Part shown: positions 53,382 through 62,401 of the stretch, piece after piece
Numbering within the stretch: position 1 is the first letter of the stretch
Layout of the letters: each line of letters opens with the position of its first letter
Assembly: GCA_964542165.1 (NCBI GenBank)
Contig: CAZITQ010000001.1
Coordinates: forward strand, 62,001-126,000
Origin: CAYTBN01 sp964542165
GTDB taxonomy: Bacteria; Myxococcota_A; UBA796; UBA9615; CAYRNR01
Reading direction: 5' to 3'
DNA length: 64,000 nt
Program-made: the position numbers and the translations under genes
Notes under the pieces: generated by a model
Seen by the model: only the letters and a program-made list of their open reading frames with translations
Database searches by the model: none
What the model was told of the DNA's origin: nothing

Positions 53382-53734
53382 GTGCCCCGGTCCTGAACGA
53401 AGGTCGCGATGGCCTCCCGGTCGTCCTCGCCCAGCTCCACGAACTCCAGTCCGTTGCCGATGGGGGCGTCGGGGAATCCCTCGCGGAACTCGGTACGGGC
53501 GTGGGTCACCCGGGCGTCACACTCCACCCAGCGGTCCACCCCGACCACGCGAAACGACAGGTGGAGCAGGGATCCGTTGTCGTAGGGCAGCAGCTCGTGG
53601 ATGAACATCCCGCCCACGGACAGGTCGGAGGCCACGGTGGTGTGGATGGTCTCGGCCCGGCGGGCGACCTGGACCGACAGGTGGACGTCCACCCGCGCCC
53701 AGCGCCTGCGGTCCCCTGCGCCGTCGCCGGTCAT
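53378..53734 (-). CDS. PilZ domain protein
   Basis: 118 residues. PilZ signature residues RRRWARV (R-x3-R type) and DLSVGGMFIHE ((D/N)xSxxG) bind c-di-GMP. The C-terminus is a short helix (DREAIATFVQDRGT). It overlaps wecB by 4 nt and lies 20 nt downstream of the second exbD, so it may be the tail of the ExbB-ExbD operon or the head of a wecB pair. c-di-GMP binding is well supported by motif; the target is not seen. Confidence 0.9.
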   Translation of the reverse strand: MTGDGAGDRRRWARVDVHLSVQVARRAETIHTTVASDLSVGGMFIHELLPYDNGSLLHLSFRVVGVDRWVECDARVTHARTEFREGFPDAPIGNGLEFVELGEDDREAIATFVQDRGT

Positions 53735-53754
53735 CGCCCCTCCGGGAAGCCGGG

Positions 53755-54162
53755 TCAGTCCTCGCCGGTCATGATGCCGACGGCGTTGATCCCCGTACTC
53801 TTGATGATGTCCATGACCAGCACGGCCTGGCCGTACATGGCGTTGTCGTCGGCCTCGAAGAACACGAGCTTGATCTTCTGGAGCCGCAGCCCCGCCTCGA
53901 CCTCGCGCTTGAGCTCGGACAGCTCCACGGGGCGGTGATTGACCTCGATGTGGTTGTCCTCGAACAGGTGGACGACCACCTGGCGCTTCATCTCGTCGGT
54001 GGGCTCGTCCAGCTCGGCCTTCTTGGGCACCAGCAGGGGCATGCTCTTGGTCATCAGCGGCGTGATGACCATGAAGATGATCAGCAGCACCAGGACGACA
54101 TCCACCAGCGGCGTGATGTTGATGTCGGCCTTGAGGCCGCCGCCGCCCACGTCCATCGCCAT
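53755..54162 (-). CDS. ExbD/TolR biopolymer transport protein
   Basis: 135 residues. The single TM helix carries the proton-channel Asp (INITPLVDVVLVLLIIF), followed by a periplasmic domain. ExbD with ExbB harvests proton motive force for TonB or Tol complexes. It is the second exbD in the operon, 15 nt after the first. It has a KSMPLLVPKKAELDEPTDEM segment after the helix, unlike its paralogue. Confidence 0.95.
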   Translation of the reverse strand: MAMDVGGGGLKADINITPLVDVVLVLLIIFMVITPLMTKSMPLLVPKKAELDEPTDEMKRQVVVHLFEDNHIEVNHRPVELSELKREVEAGLRLQKIKLVFFEADDNAMYGQAVLVMDIIKSTGINAVGIMTGED

Positions 54163-54177
54163 CGTGTAGACCCTTCT

Positions 54178-54630
54178 CTACTCGATCCCCATCTCCTTGA
54201 GCTGCTCCCGCAGCTCGGAGACGGTGGAGTCCTTGTCGGTCATCAGCGACACGTTCTTGGCCTCGGCCCGCTCGCAGATCCCCATGATCTTGCGCACGTC
54301 CGCGTAGCGGGCGGCGAAGTCCCCCTTGATCAGGATCGGTTTGAAGGGCTCGGAGACGATGATGTTCGTCAGCCGGGTCTCGAGGATCTCGTGGGTCACC
54401 AGCTCGCTGTTGAGCCAGACCTCGCCGGTCTTCTGGACGCTGATGATCACGTCCTCGCTGCTGTCCTCCTTCTGATCCGCGTTGTCCGCGGCGGGCAGCA
54501 GCACGTCCGCGCCCCGGGTCAGCATGGGCGTGACCACGATGAAGATGATCAGCAGGACCAGCACCACGTCCACCAGGGGCGTGATGTTGATCTCGCTCTT
54601 GGGCCCGGTGTGCTTACCCGGCGCTTCCAT
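54178..54630 (-). CDS. ExbD/TolR biopolymer transport protein
   Basis: 150 residues; overlaps the exbB 3' end by 17 nt. TM helix INITPLVDVVLVLLIIFIVV with the channel Asp, then a periplasmic ExbD fold (NADQKEDSSEDVIISVQKTG, ILETRLTNIIVSEPF). Two different ExbD subunits beside one ExbB are common in Myxococcota and other deltaproteobacteria and suggest a heteromeric channel. Confidence 0.95.
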   Translation of the reverse strand: MEAPGKHTGPKSEINITPLVDVVLVLLIIFIVVTPMLTRGADVLLPAADNADQKEDSSEDVIISVQKTGEVWLNSELVTHEILETRLTNIIVSEPFKPILIKGDFAARYADVRKIMGICERAEAKNVSLMTDKDSTVSELREQLKEMGIE

Positions 54631-55300
54631 CCAGGTGCTTCCTGTTCTTGAAGAAGTAGTCGAGCATCTCCGAGGCGTTGTGCCCCATCTCGATGACGAG
54701 GTTCTCTACGCGGCCGTTGAAGAAGTTGTAGAGCCACACCGCCGGGATGGCGACGAACAGCCCGAAGGCCGTCACCGCCAGTGCCTCGGCCAGGTTCACG
54801 CCCACCGCCTCGAGACTCGAGCCCTCGGTGGCCATCTTGTTGAACGTCCCGATGATGCCCAGCACCGTGCCCAGCAGCCCCACGAAGGGGGCGGTGGCGC
54901 CGATGGTGGCCAGGATCGAGAGCCAGCGCCGCAGCCCGACCGTCTCCTGATCCACGGTTCGGTCCATGGCCGAGCGGACCGTCGACAGGTCGGAGGTGTC
55001 CCCGGCGGTCTCCTGCAGGTCCTTGAAGTCAAGGACTCCCGTGTTGACGATCCGGGCGAGGTAGGCGTGCTTGAAGCGCTTCTCGCCCGCCAGCGTCGTG
55101 ACCTGGCCCAGGTTCCGCTGCTTGAGCAGGGCCGCCACCAGCGCGGCGAAGCGCTTGGACTGCCCCTTGGCCATCTGGTAGGTGATCAGCCGCTCCACGG
55201 CCACGGCCAGCATCAGCACGGACATGATCATCAGGACAATCACCACGATCTTCGCGGCAATGGTCATCTCGTGCCAGATATCGACGAGAGAGAATTCCAT
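54614..55300 (-). CDS. ExbB/TolQ/MotA family proton channel
   Basis: 228 residues with three TM helices (VVIVLMIMSVLMLAVAVERL, WLSILATIGATAPFVGLLGT, VTAFGLFVAIPAVWLYNFFN). The family hallmark GATAPFVGLLGTVLGI and the final TM with Pro are clear. It forms the proton channel with the two ExbD proteins and powers TonB. It lies 21 nt downstream of tonB. Confidence 0.95.
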   Translation of the reverse strand: MEFSLVDIWHEMTIAAKIVVIVLMIMSVLMLAVAVERLITYQMAKGQSKRFAALVAALLKQRNLGQVTTLAGEKRFKHAYLARIVNTGVLDFKDLQETAGDTSDLSTVRSAMDRTVDQETVGLRRWLSILATIGATAPFVGLLGTVLGIIGTFNKMATEGSSLEAVGVNLAEALAVTAFGLFVAIPAVWLYNFFNGRVENLVIEMGHNASEMLDYFFKNRKHLDGSAG

Positions 55301-55321
55301 CGAACGAACCTCCGGGGTTCC

Positions 55322-56056
55322 CTACCCGTACAGCGAGAAGCGCAGACGGATCGTCATCCGCACCTTGGTCACAACGTTTCCGGACCGGACCGGCTCGATC
55401 CGCCACTTCTCCACGGCCTTGATGGCCTCCTTGTGGAACAGCTTCGGACCCGCCTTGACCGTGATCTCCTCGGGGCTGCCATCCGTGCCGAAGATCACCT
55501 CCAGCACGACCTCCCCCTCGATTCCGTTCTTCTTGGCCAGCGCGGGGTACGCCGGATCGGGCTTGTCGAGCCACGTCACACTGGACGCGTCCACCGCCAG
55601 ATCGAGGATCCCGCCACCGGGCGGCTCTCCACTCCCCACGCCGCCGATGACTCCGCCGACCACGCCACCGATCACGCCGCCCTCGACGCCACCTTCGACG
55701 CCCAGATCCGTACCCACCACCTCCTCGGTGGCCTCCATCTCCTCGGTCTCCGGGAGTTCCTCCACCTCTTCGGGCTGGACGATCTCCTCGGGCTTGACCT
55801 CGACCTTCTCGGCCTTGGGCGTGGTGCTCTTCTTGGAACTCGGCGGCGGAGGGGGGGGTGGCGGCGGAGGGGGTGGAGCCGGCGTGTGGGTGAAGAAGGT
55901 CACCTCCACCTCGACCGGCTCGTCGTCGACCAGCTTGTCACGCGCGGCCAGGTAGACGATCAGCGAGATCAGCAACACGTGGAACACGACAGAGACGATC
56001 ACCCCGAAGGGGTTGCGCCGCTTCTGCCGGACCCGCTGGGTTGTGGCCTCGAACAA
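55322..56056 (-). CDS. TonB family energy transducer
   Basis: 244 residues. N-terminal basic cap and TM helix (FGVIVSVVFHVLLISLIVYL), then a run of twelve prolines (PPPPPPPPPPPP, residues 61-72), a KPEEIVQPEEVEELPETEEM acidic spacer, a Gly/Val repeat (GVEGGVEGGVIGGVVGGVIG) and a C-terminal TonB domain (DPAYPALAKKNGIEGEVVLE, AIKAVEKWRIEP). The poly-Pro and Gly/Val stretches span the periplasm. Upstream of exbB-exbD-exbD, it is the first gene of the operon. The strong TTGACA promoter at 56182 reads into it. Confidence 0.93.
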   Translation of the reverse strand: MFEATTQRVRQKRRNPFGVIVSVVFHVLLISLIVYLAARDKLVDDEPVEVEVTFFTHTPAPPPPPPPPPPPPSSKKSTTPKAEKVEVKPEEIVQPEEVEELPETEEMEATEEVVGTDLGVEGGVEGGVIGGVVGGVIGGVGSGEPPGGGILDLAVDASSVTWLDKPDPAYPALAKKNGIEGEVVLEVIFGTDGSPEEITVKAGPKLFHKEAIKAVEKWRIEPVRSGNVVTKVRMTIRLRFSLYG

Positions 56057-56127
56057 GGAGGTCGACCTCGCCTCTCTACCGCTTCTCAGACACGCCCGGT
56101 CGCCCGGGGTTCCAACAAACCTGCGTT

Positions 56128-56152
56128 GGTCCGGACCCGGGGGGACCGGACC
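56128..56152. repeat. Inverted repeat in the tonB leader
   Basis: GGTCCGG (56128-56134) and CCGGACC (56146-56152) flank an 11-nt loop, just downstream of the -10 box of the minus-strand promoter. GGTCCGGACC is itself palindromic. Position fits an operator or leader hairpin. Confidence 0.5.
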
Positions 56153-56182
56153 TGTCTAGCACCGCTCCGCGGGCCCTGTCAA
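56153..56182 (-). promoter_or_regulatory. Likely sigma-70 promoter of the tonB-exbBDD operon
   Basis: On the minus strand: TTGACA (56182-56177), 18-nt spacer, TAGACA (56158-56153). Transcription would start near 56146, giving a leader of about 90 nt containing the inverted repeat at 56128-56152. A GAGG-containing site precedes the tonB ATG. No Fur-box-like AT-rich dyad is seen. Confidence 0.45.
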
Positions 56183-56213
56183 AAACGCGCGGACGCGCCC
56201 GCTAGCCGCCGTT

Positions 56214-58277
56214 TCAACGCACCAGCCGGATGCCCTGAATCCGCTTGACCACGAAGGAAGTGTCCGCGTTCTCCCGGTGGTCGAAGGCCGTGAACGACGA
56301 CACCCCGCCGTTGCCCTTCACGCTCCGGGGGCTGACCCGGCTGAGCACCAGGTTCCCGCCCTCCCCGGACTGGCGGTACAGGATCTCGATGTCGTGGCTG
56401 CGATTGATCGCCGCCCGTACCAGGTCCAGGGTCTTGGCCGGGGAGAGCTTCAGCAGATCGCCGCTCCCCGCCGCACCGGGCTTGCGCCCCAGGTCGTGGC
56501 CGAGGCCCGCGATGGGACGGCCGTCACCGTTGAGTGCCGTGAACATCTCCAGCGAGTCGTCGGAGGTGATCTGACGGGCATCGATGGGTTGGAGCACCAC
56601 CATCTTGCGGGCGGGAAAGTCCACCGGGGAGAGGTCCAGCGCCGCGAATCCACCCTCGTCCGCCCGCCGGACCACCGACGCCTTCGCCCGCTCCAGGCGG
56701 GTGCCGGAGGCCCCGGGCTGCTGGTACCGACGGACCCACGGAGCCGCGTGCAGCCCCTCGGCGGTGAGCCGCTCCACCAGCGCCTCCCGGGCCTCGGGGG
56801 CCATGGCCACGACCCCGGGCGCCATGCGCCGGTAGCCGGGGGCCACCTCCCTCAACGCGGCCAGCAGGACCTCCTCCCGCTCGGGGCGGATGGTCACCAC
56901 CACGGCCTCGTGGAACTCCACCTCGCCGTAGCCCCCCATCCACTCGTCCACCGTGCTGTCCACGTTCTGGGGAACGCCGTGGGCTGCGCCGTCCCGCAGG
57001 AATCGCAGCAGCTCCGACCGCCGCCAGCCGCTGTCCATGGCCGTCCGCACCCGCTCACCGGTGAGCAGATACCCGTTGACGCGGTCACAGGACTGGAACT
57101 CGCACATCTGGCCCAGCCCCCGCAGCGTCTTCAGGGGCAATCCCACCGGTGCCAGCACCTCGAAGTTGGGCTGCAGGTGGAAGGGAAATCCCGACTCGTC
57201 CGCGGGCTCCCCGAGGGGCGCTCCCTCGAGGAACTGCCGACCGGACGCGCTCAGGCGCAGCAGGGGCCCCTCGCTGCCCAGCCCGCGCTCCACGAGGCCG
57301 GCGATCTGGAGGAACTCGAGGGGCGGCGACGGGTTGTAGAACCCGCTGGGGGGCAGATAGTAGGTCTTGTGGACGAAGCGAGTCTGGAACACGGCCCCCA
57401 TGTACCGCCGTCGGTAGAGGGTGATCAGGGCATCCCGCGTGGTCCAGCGCTCCGGCTCGACCGCCGCCAGCGCCTCCAGCACCCAGGCGAGCATCGGTTC
57501 GGTCTGGGTGAAGGCCTCCAGGAAGAGATCCCGACGCTCGATGGGGGACAGGGCGTGCCACTCGGAGAGGTTCTCCTCGTCCGGGACCAGGTGTCCTTCC
57601 TGCTTCCTGACGAGCCCGAGCAGCTTGGCCAGCGACCGGTGCCACTCCAGCACCATCTCGGCGTCCGCCCGGCCCCACAGGTTGCCGAAGAACGCCGTGA
57701 TCTCTTCGACGTTCTTCTTGAACACCTCCCCCTTCTGGGTCACGCGCACCGGGTGCTGGGAGAGGTAGGTCAACAGGCTCACCAGGCTGTGGCCCACCGG
57801 GAAGTTGAAGTTGGTGTCCTTGCTGAGGCGGACGTCCTTCTCTTCGGTGACCGGCAGGCCCAGACGCTTGGTGAAGTGGGCCGCGAGCACCTTCAGCAGG
57901 GGCTGGGGCAGCACGTAGAACAGGGGCGGCGCCTGGTGGCTGTTACCGAAGACCAGGAGCTTGCGGCCCAGCTCGTGCAAGACCACGGCCCAGGCGTCCT
58001 CGCTCCGGCCGTGGGCGAGCACCAGCTCCTGCAGCAACCAGGTCCCTCCGGCGATGCCGCCGGTCTGGACCAGCGCGATCAGCGCCCGGTGGTGGGGGGC
58101 CTGTAGCTGCTTGAGCACCGCGCGCACGCGGCGCTTGTCGTCGAAGGCCTCCGCCAGGGCGTCGGCGATGTCGTCTGCGCTCTGCAGCGCGGGATCGTCG
58201 TCCAGGTACTTGCGGCGGTAGGACAGCAGCACCTCGTGGGTACAGGCGAGGAAGTACTGCTGTAGCTCGCTACCCAC
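56214..58277 (-). CDS. Helicase-associated protein with C-terminal WYL-like domain
   Basis: 687 residues from GTG 58277, 7 nt after the helicase stop with GAGG in the gap. The N-terminal part (QYFLACTHEVLLSYRRKYL, winged-helix-like repeats) and the middle (FPFHLQPNFEVLAPVGLPLK, the helicase-associated / XPB-N-like region, PF13625 type) are followed by a WYL-like beta domain at the end (HDIEILYRQSGEGGNLVLSR, VVKRIQGIRLVR). Gene pairs of XPB helicase with such a protein are known in bacteria; the partner may regulate or load the helicase. Molecular function is unproven. Confidence 0.8.
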   Translation of the reverse strand: MGSELQQYFLACTHEVLLSYRRKYLDDDPALQSADDIADALAEAFDDKRRVRAVLKQLQAPHHRALIALVQTGGIAGGTWLLQELVLAHGRSEDAWAVVLHELGRKLLVFGNSHQAPPLFYVLPQPLLKVLAAHFTKRLGLPVTEEKDVRLSKDTNFNFPVGHSLVSLLTYLSQHPVRVTQKGEVFKKNVEEITAFFGNLWGRADAEMVLEWHRSLAKLLGLVRKQEGHLVPDEENLSEWHALSPIERRDLFLEAFTQTEPMLAWVLEALAAVEPERWTTRDALITLYRRRYMGAVFQTRFVHKTYYLPPSGFYNPSPPLEFLQIAGLVERGLGSEGPLLRLSASGRQFLEGAPLGEPADESGFPFHLQPNFEVLAPVGLPLKTLRGLGQMCEFQSCDRVNGYLLTGERVRTAMDSGWRRSELLRFLRDGAAHGVPQNVDSTVDEWMGGYGEVEFHEAVVVTIRPEREEVLLAALREVAPGYRRMAPGVVAMAPEAREALVERLTAEGLHAAPWVRRYQQPGASGTRLERAKASVVRRADEGGFAALDLSPVDFPARKMVVLQPIDARQITSDDSLEMFTALNGDGRPIAGLGHDLGRKPGAAGSGDLLKLSPAKTLDLVRAAINRSHDIEILYRQSGEGGNLVLSRVSPRSVKGNGGVSSFTAFDHRENADTSFVVKRIQGIRLVR

Positions 58278-58284
58278 CGCGGCC

Positions 58285-60000
58285 TCACATGGAGATCGAG
58301 GCCAGGTCGATGGCGTGGATGCCACCGGCCTCCTCGTCCCACTCCTCGATCATGTAGCTGTAGCCCTGCTCGGTGAGGAACAGCTGACGCTTGTGGGCGA
58401 AGTGCTGCTCGCGGGTGGCCCGAGTGACCACCGAGTAGAAGCTCGCGAAGGCGTCCTTGGGGCGCAGGATCCGCCCCAGCCGCTGGGCCTCCTCCTGGCG
58501 GCTGCCGAAGGTCCCCGACACCTGGATCGCCACGTTGGCGTCGGGCAGGTCGATGCTGAAGTTGGCCACCTTGCTGACGACCAGCACGTTGATGTCGCCG
58601 TCGCGGAACTTGTCGTAGAGCTCCTCGCGGACCGCGTTGGGGGTCTTGCCGGTGATCAGCGGGACCTTGAGTCGCTTGGCGATGGTCTTCAGCTGGTCCA
58701 GGTACATCCCGATGACCAGGATGTGCTCGCCCTCGTGGCGCCGCACCAGCTCCTTGACCACATCGAACTTGGCCGGGTTCTCCGCTGCGATCCGTACCTT
58801 GTTCCGCTCGCTCGCGGACGTGTAGAGCATGATCTTGTTGGTGGCCAGCTCCACCCGCACCTCGACACAGCGGGCCTGGGCGATGAAGCCCTTGCCCTCC
58901 AGCTCCTTCCACGGCACGTCGTAGCGCTTGGGTCCGATGAGGCTGAACACGTCGCCTTCGCGCCCATCCTCACGGACCAGCGTGGCGGTCAGGCCGAGTC
59001 GCCTACGGGCCTGGATGTCCGCGGTGATCCGGAACACGGGCGCGGGCAACAGGTGGACCTCATCGTAGATGATCAGGCCCCAGTCCCCGGCCTTGAACAG
59101 CCCGAGGTGGGCGAAGGTCTCCACGCCGGGCCGCCGATGGGTGAGGATCTGATAGGTGGTGATGGTCACCGGGCGGATCTGCTTGACCTCGCCCGAGTAC
59201 TCACCGACGTCGTCCTCGGTCAGGTTGGTCTTGTCCACCAGCTCCCGGATCCACTGGCGTACAGCGGCTATGCCGGTGCACAGGATCAGGGTGTGGCAGC
59301 GGGTCTCGGCCATGGTGCCCATGGCCACGATCGTCTTGCCCGCGCCGCAGGGCAGGACAACCACACCGTGCCCGCCATCGGCGCCGCCGCTGCGGTAGAA
59401 GACGTCGGTGGCCTCGCGCTGGTAGGCCCGCAGGTCGAACAGCTCCCCTTCCCCGGTCCGCGGCGCCAGCCGTACGTCCAGGGGTGCCCCGTCCACGAAG
59501 CCCGCCCGGTCCGCCACCGGGTAGTGCATCTTCAACAGCGCCTGCTTGACCACCCCCCGGTTGCCCAGGGGCACCCGGAAGACACCCTCGCGCACCGCAC
59601 CGGAGGTGAGCTTGGTGACCGCCTTGTTGTGGGCGATCTCCCGGGCCACGAAGGGATCCGCGGTCTCCAGCAGCACGTGTTCGTCGTCCCCGGGTAGCAG
59701 GCGGACCTTGCCGAATCGGCCCAGGTTCTCCTCGATGTCGACCATGATGTGGGCCGGCACGTCGTACTTGGAGAACCCCTCCAGGGTTTGACGGATGTCG
59801 GCCTGGGTCAGCCCCGCCGCCGCCGCGTTCCAGATGCTCAGGGGGGTGACCCGGTAGGTGTGGATGTGCTCGGGCGACTTCTCCAGCTCGGCGAACCGGC
59901 TGAGCTGGTCACGGGCGGCCTCGTGGAGGGGATTGTGCACCTCCAGCAGGACGGTGCCATCGCCCTGGACGATCAGAGGGTTGCCCGGATTGAACTGCAT
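58285..60000 (-). CDS. XPB/Rad25-family DNA helicase
   Basis: 571 residues. N-terminal helicase-associated region (TYRVTPLSIWNAAAAGLTQA), then a SF2 core: Walker A PCGAGKT (217-223), DEVH box (313-316), LTATLVREDG (337-346), and motif VI QEEAQRLGRILRPK. XPB relatives unwind DNA in repair or transcription. The catalytic motifs are all intact. The partner gene follows after 7 nt. A TTGACC-17-TATCAT promoter lies 150-180 nt upstream. Confidence 0.93.
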   Translation of the reverse strand: MQFNPGNPLIVQGDGTVLLEVHNPLHEAARDQLSRFAELEKSPEHIHTYRVTPLSIWNAAAAGLTQADIRQTLEGFSKYDVPAHIMVDIEENLGRFGKVRLLPGDDEHVLLETADPFVAREIAHNKAVTKLTSGAVREGVFRVPLGNRGVVKQALLKMHYPVADRAGFVDGAPLDVRLAPRTGEGELFDLRAYQREATDVFYRSGGADGGHGVVVLPCGAGKTIVAMGTMAETRCHTLILCTGIAAVRQWIRELVDKTNLTEDDVGEYSGEVKQIRPVTITTYQILTHRRPGVETFAHLGLFKAGDWGLIIYDEVHLLPAPVFRITADIQARRRLGLTATLVREDGREGDVFSLIGPKRYDVPWKELEGKGFIAQARCVEVRVELATNKIMLYTSASERNKVRIAAENPAKFDVVKELVRRHEGEHILVIGMYLDQLKTIAKRLKVPLITGKTPNAVREELYDKFRDGDINVLVVSKVANFSIDLPDANVAIQVSGTFGSRQEEAQRLGRILRPKDAFASFYSVVTRATREQHFAHKRQLFLTEQGYSYMIEEWDEEAGGIHAIDLASISM

Positions 60001-60150
60001 CGCTGCCCGCCCTCGACACTCGGAGCCCTGGTTGTCTTCCCAGGGCGTACGACCCCCCTGTACAACGGGTGGCCGGACTTTTAGTCACCGGATAGCGCCG
60101 ATACTCGATCGGAGTTCCCCCTCCGGAACCGCTATCCCTGGAGTAGCGTG

Positions 60151-60179
60151 ATGATAAGAGCCCGTATAGGGTCGGTCAA
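60151..60179 (-). promoter_or_regulatory. Sigma-70 promoter of the XPB-helicase operon
   Basis: On the minus strand: TTGACC (60179-60174), 17-nt spacer, TATCAT (60156-60151), five and four or five matches to consensus. Transcription near 60144 leaves a 144-nt leader before the ATG at 60000. The rest of 60001-60247 holds no gene that I can see. Confidence 0.6.
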
Positions 60180-60247
60180 GGGGAAAGGAAGTCGGCTCTC
60201 GCTTCGGGATGGATGCCGGAAAAGGGCCGTGAGATCCCCTACTTGCC

Positions 60248-61249
60248 TCAATCGTTGCTGCCGGGAGCCATGCCTGGGTAGGGCGGCGGCTGCTCGCCGC
60301 CGGGGATCTCGGTTGCGCCGACGGCCTCCAGCTCCTTGGCCGCCTCCTCGGACCGGCGGAGATAGTCCTCGAACTCCTCCTCGGTCATGTCGTCCATCTT
60401 CTCCAGGAACTTCTCGGTACGTTCGATGTACTCCTCGTCCGAGAAGGTGGACTGGCGGGCCAGCTCCGCGTCCTTCACCTCGACCTTCACCTGGGTCGCG
60501 GCCTTGGAGCCACCCAGGCGGGCGCTGAAGCTCATCTGCCCCTCGCCACCGGCGGGATCGGTGGCGTAGATGGTCATCGAGTAGTCGCCCTCGCGGAACG
60601 TCGTGCCGACATCGACGCTCATGACGCCGGAGCGCTTGTCGATGCTCACCCCCGGCGGAGCCCCTTCCACCCGCCAGGTCAGCCGATCACCGTCCGGGTC
60701 CTTGGCCTGGAACGCCAGTCCATCCAGCTTCGGTTGCATGCCCAGGCTGTTGACGATCTGCGGGGTCGAGTTGGACACCTGGATGCCGTCCAGACGGAAG
60801 GTGTCGCTGCGCTTGTTGATGTCGATTGCGGTCACCTCGACGCTGACCAGGTCGTCCCGGGTGAAGCTCCCCTTGGCCAGGGTGTCGCTGCGTCGTCCGT
60901 GGAGTTCTTCACCGTTGACGAACCAGCGGTAGTCCAGCCGCGGCGTGGCACCCGCGGGGTTGTCTACCCGGGGATCGCAGCGCAGGGTCTTGCTCGCCAC
61001 CGGCGGGTCCGGGTGCAGCCAGATCTCGTAGATGTACGGGCCGTCCTCGGGCTTGCGCTCCTTGGGCGCGTCCGAGTCCTCCCCCTCCGCCGCTCCGTCC
61101 CCGAACAGACCGGTGTCCGACGAGCCGAACCCGGGCGACCGGCTGGCCTGGTCATCGGGCATCGACGGCGTCGGCGTGTACCCCCCACCACACCCGGACA
61201 CGAGCAGGGCCAGGGCGAGGAGGGAGAGGGCGTGCACGTGGATCTTCAT
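60248..61249 (-). CDS. Lipoprotein with Ig/cadherin-like domains
   Basis: 333 residues; GAGG lies 7 nt before the ATG. Lipobox LLVSGC (lipidated Cys20) and a Gly/Ser/Pro-rich spacer. Residues about 75-160 form a beta-sandwich (ASKTLRCDPRVDNPAGATPR, DYRWFVNGEEL); residues 165-250 look like a He_PIG/cadherin-type module (LAFQAKDPDGDRLTWRVEGA, MTIYATDPAGGEGQMSFSAR). The tail is charged and helical (FSDEEYIERTEKFLEKMDDM). Its PxGDxLTW pattern is often a calcium- or sugar-binding surface domain in this group. Next to a MA-type peptidase, 98 nt downstream of it. Confidence 0.75.
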   Translation of the reverse strand: MKIHVHALSLLALALLVSGCGGGYTPTPSMPDDQASRSPGFGSSDTGLFGDGAAEGEDSDAPKERKPEDGPYIYEIWLHPDPPVASKTLRCDPRVDNPAGATPRLDYRWFVNGEELHGRRSDTLAKGSFTRDDLVSVEVTAIDINKRSDTFRLDGIQVSNSTPQIVNSLGMQPKLDGLAFQAKDPDGDRLTWRVEGAPPGVSIDKRSGVMSVDVGTTFREGDYSMTIYATDPAGGEGQMSFSARLGGSKAATQVKVEVKDAELARQSTFSDEEYIERTEKFLEKMDDMTEEEFEDYLRRSEEAAKELEAVGATEIPGGEQPPPYPGMAPGSND

Positions 61250-61347
61250 CGCATCACCTCATCGGCCCGCGACGCGGGCGCTCGGGATACAGTCTACACG
61301 ATGACCCGCGAACACCCCGGGTTCTGCCCTCGGATCGGGCGGGGGGT

Positions 61348-62388
61348 TCAGTGCAACGTCGGCGGGCTCCCGCCCCGTTCGTCGTCGTCGCCCCGCCACA
61401 GGGGCGGCCCGTCCGAATCGGGCGGCCACTGGGACTGGCGCCGCTCGTCGCGTTCGCGCTCCTCCTCGCCCATCTGGGCCAGCTTGCGCTTCTTGATCCG
61501 CCGCTTGCGGGCCCAGCCGATGACCACCAGCACCGCAGCCACGCTCCACGCCGAGCCCGACCCCCCCAGCACGGGCAGCCAGCCGTAGCGACGGCTGAGG
61601 CGGCCGGCCCAGGCGGCCTCCAGCTCCTCCATGGGCACTCCGGTGGCCGTCAGGAGGGCCGCGTCGACGTCCCGACCGGCGGCGATCTCCCGGATGATGT
61701 CGGCCACCGCCTGGTCGCCGAAGCGGTGGCGGATGTAGAGCACGAAGTCCCGACTCTCGGCGTAGGCGACCCGCGCGCTCACCGGATCGGAGGGGAAGCT
61801 CCGCGTCAGCCTCGACAGGGGGATCAGGCCCCCGCCCACCGCCGCCCGCGTGAGGATGGTGTGGGTCTGGAGGCTGAACTCCCCCGCCGCCACCTGGGCC
61901 AGGCCCTCGTCGAGCCAGCGGGGGGGCTCGGTCTCCCCGAAGGTCCAGTGCAACACCACGTGGGCCAGTTCGTGGGCGAAGACATGTCGCGGGGTCTTCT
62001 CCCCCCGGGTCCGCAACAGCACGAAGATCAGCCCCCGATCGGGGTAGGCCGTTCCCGCAGCCCAGGTCGGCGGGTCGCCAGGCTGGATGGCCGCGAAGCT
62101 CTTGCGGGTCTCCGCGAGGTAGGCGTCCACGTGGTCCTCGGGAGTCTCCAGTCCGGTCAGCGTCAGCAGCTCGGCCATGACCCGGTCCGCGTCGGCCGCG
62201 ATGGCCCGGCCGGCACCCGCCGAGCCCTCGGGCACGTGCACGGTCACGTGCTCTGTCTCGATGCGCTCCCAGTCGGTGGGCAGCTCCCCGGCTCGGGCCA
62301 CTGCGGTGGGCCACACCAGTAGCACGACCAGCAGCAGCACCCATCCGGGGGAGGGGGGACGCGGAGGCTGGGGGAATCGGACGATCAC
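61348..62388 (-). CDS. Gluzincin (peptidase MA-like) metallopeptidase, membrane-anchored
   Basis: 346 residues from GTG 62388; a TTG at 62394 is a possible alternative and neither has a strong ribosome site. A signal peptide/TM (WVLLLVVLLVWPTAVARAG) precedes a gluzincin domain: zinc motif HELAH in VFAHELAHVVLHW and the downstream Glu in RWLDEGLAQVAAG. Then a late TM helix (WSVAAVLVVIGWA) and a basic/charged cytoplasmic tail. Probably an inner-membrane protease with periplasmic active site. Follows the PilB-like gene by 13 nt, so likely its operon partner. Confidence 0.85.
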   Translation of the reverse strand: MIVRFPQPPRPPSPGWVLLLVVLLVWPTAVARAGELPTDWERIETEHVTVHVPEGSAGAGRAIAADADRVMAELLTLTGLETPEDHVDAYLAETRKSFAAIQPGDPPTWAAGTAYPDRGLIFVLLRTRGEKTPRHVFAHELAHVVLHWTFGETEPPRWLDEGLAQVAAGEFSLQTHTILTRAAVGGGLIPLSRLTRSFPSDPVSARVAYAESRDFVLYIRHRFGDQAVADIIREIAAGRDVDAALLTATGVPMEELEAAWAGRLSRRYGWLPVLGGSGSAWSVAAVLVVIGWARKRRIKKRKLAQMGEEERERDERRQSQWPPDSDGPPLWRGDDDERGGSPPTLH

Positions 62389-62401
62389 CCACAAGGGGTA
62401 A

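Noticed and set aside
61259..62392. A second minus-strand frame overlapping the MA peptidase
   Set aside because: It lacks HELAH in frame; the frame at 61348-62388 contains the full zinc motif and a signal peptide.
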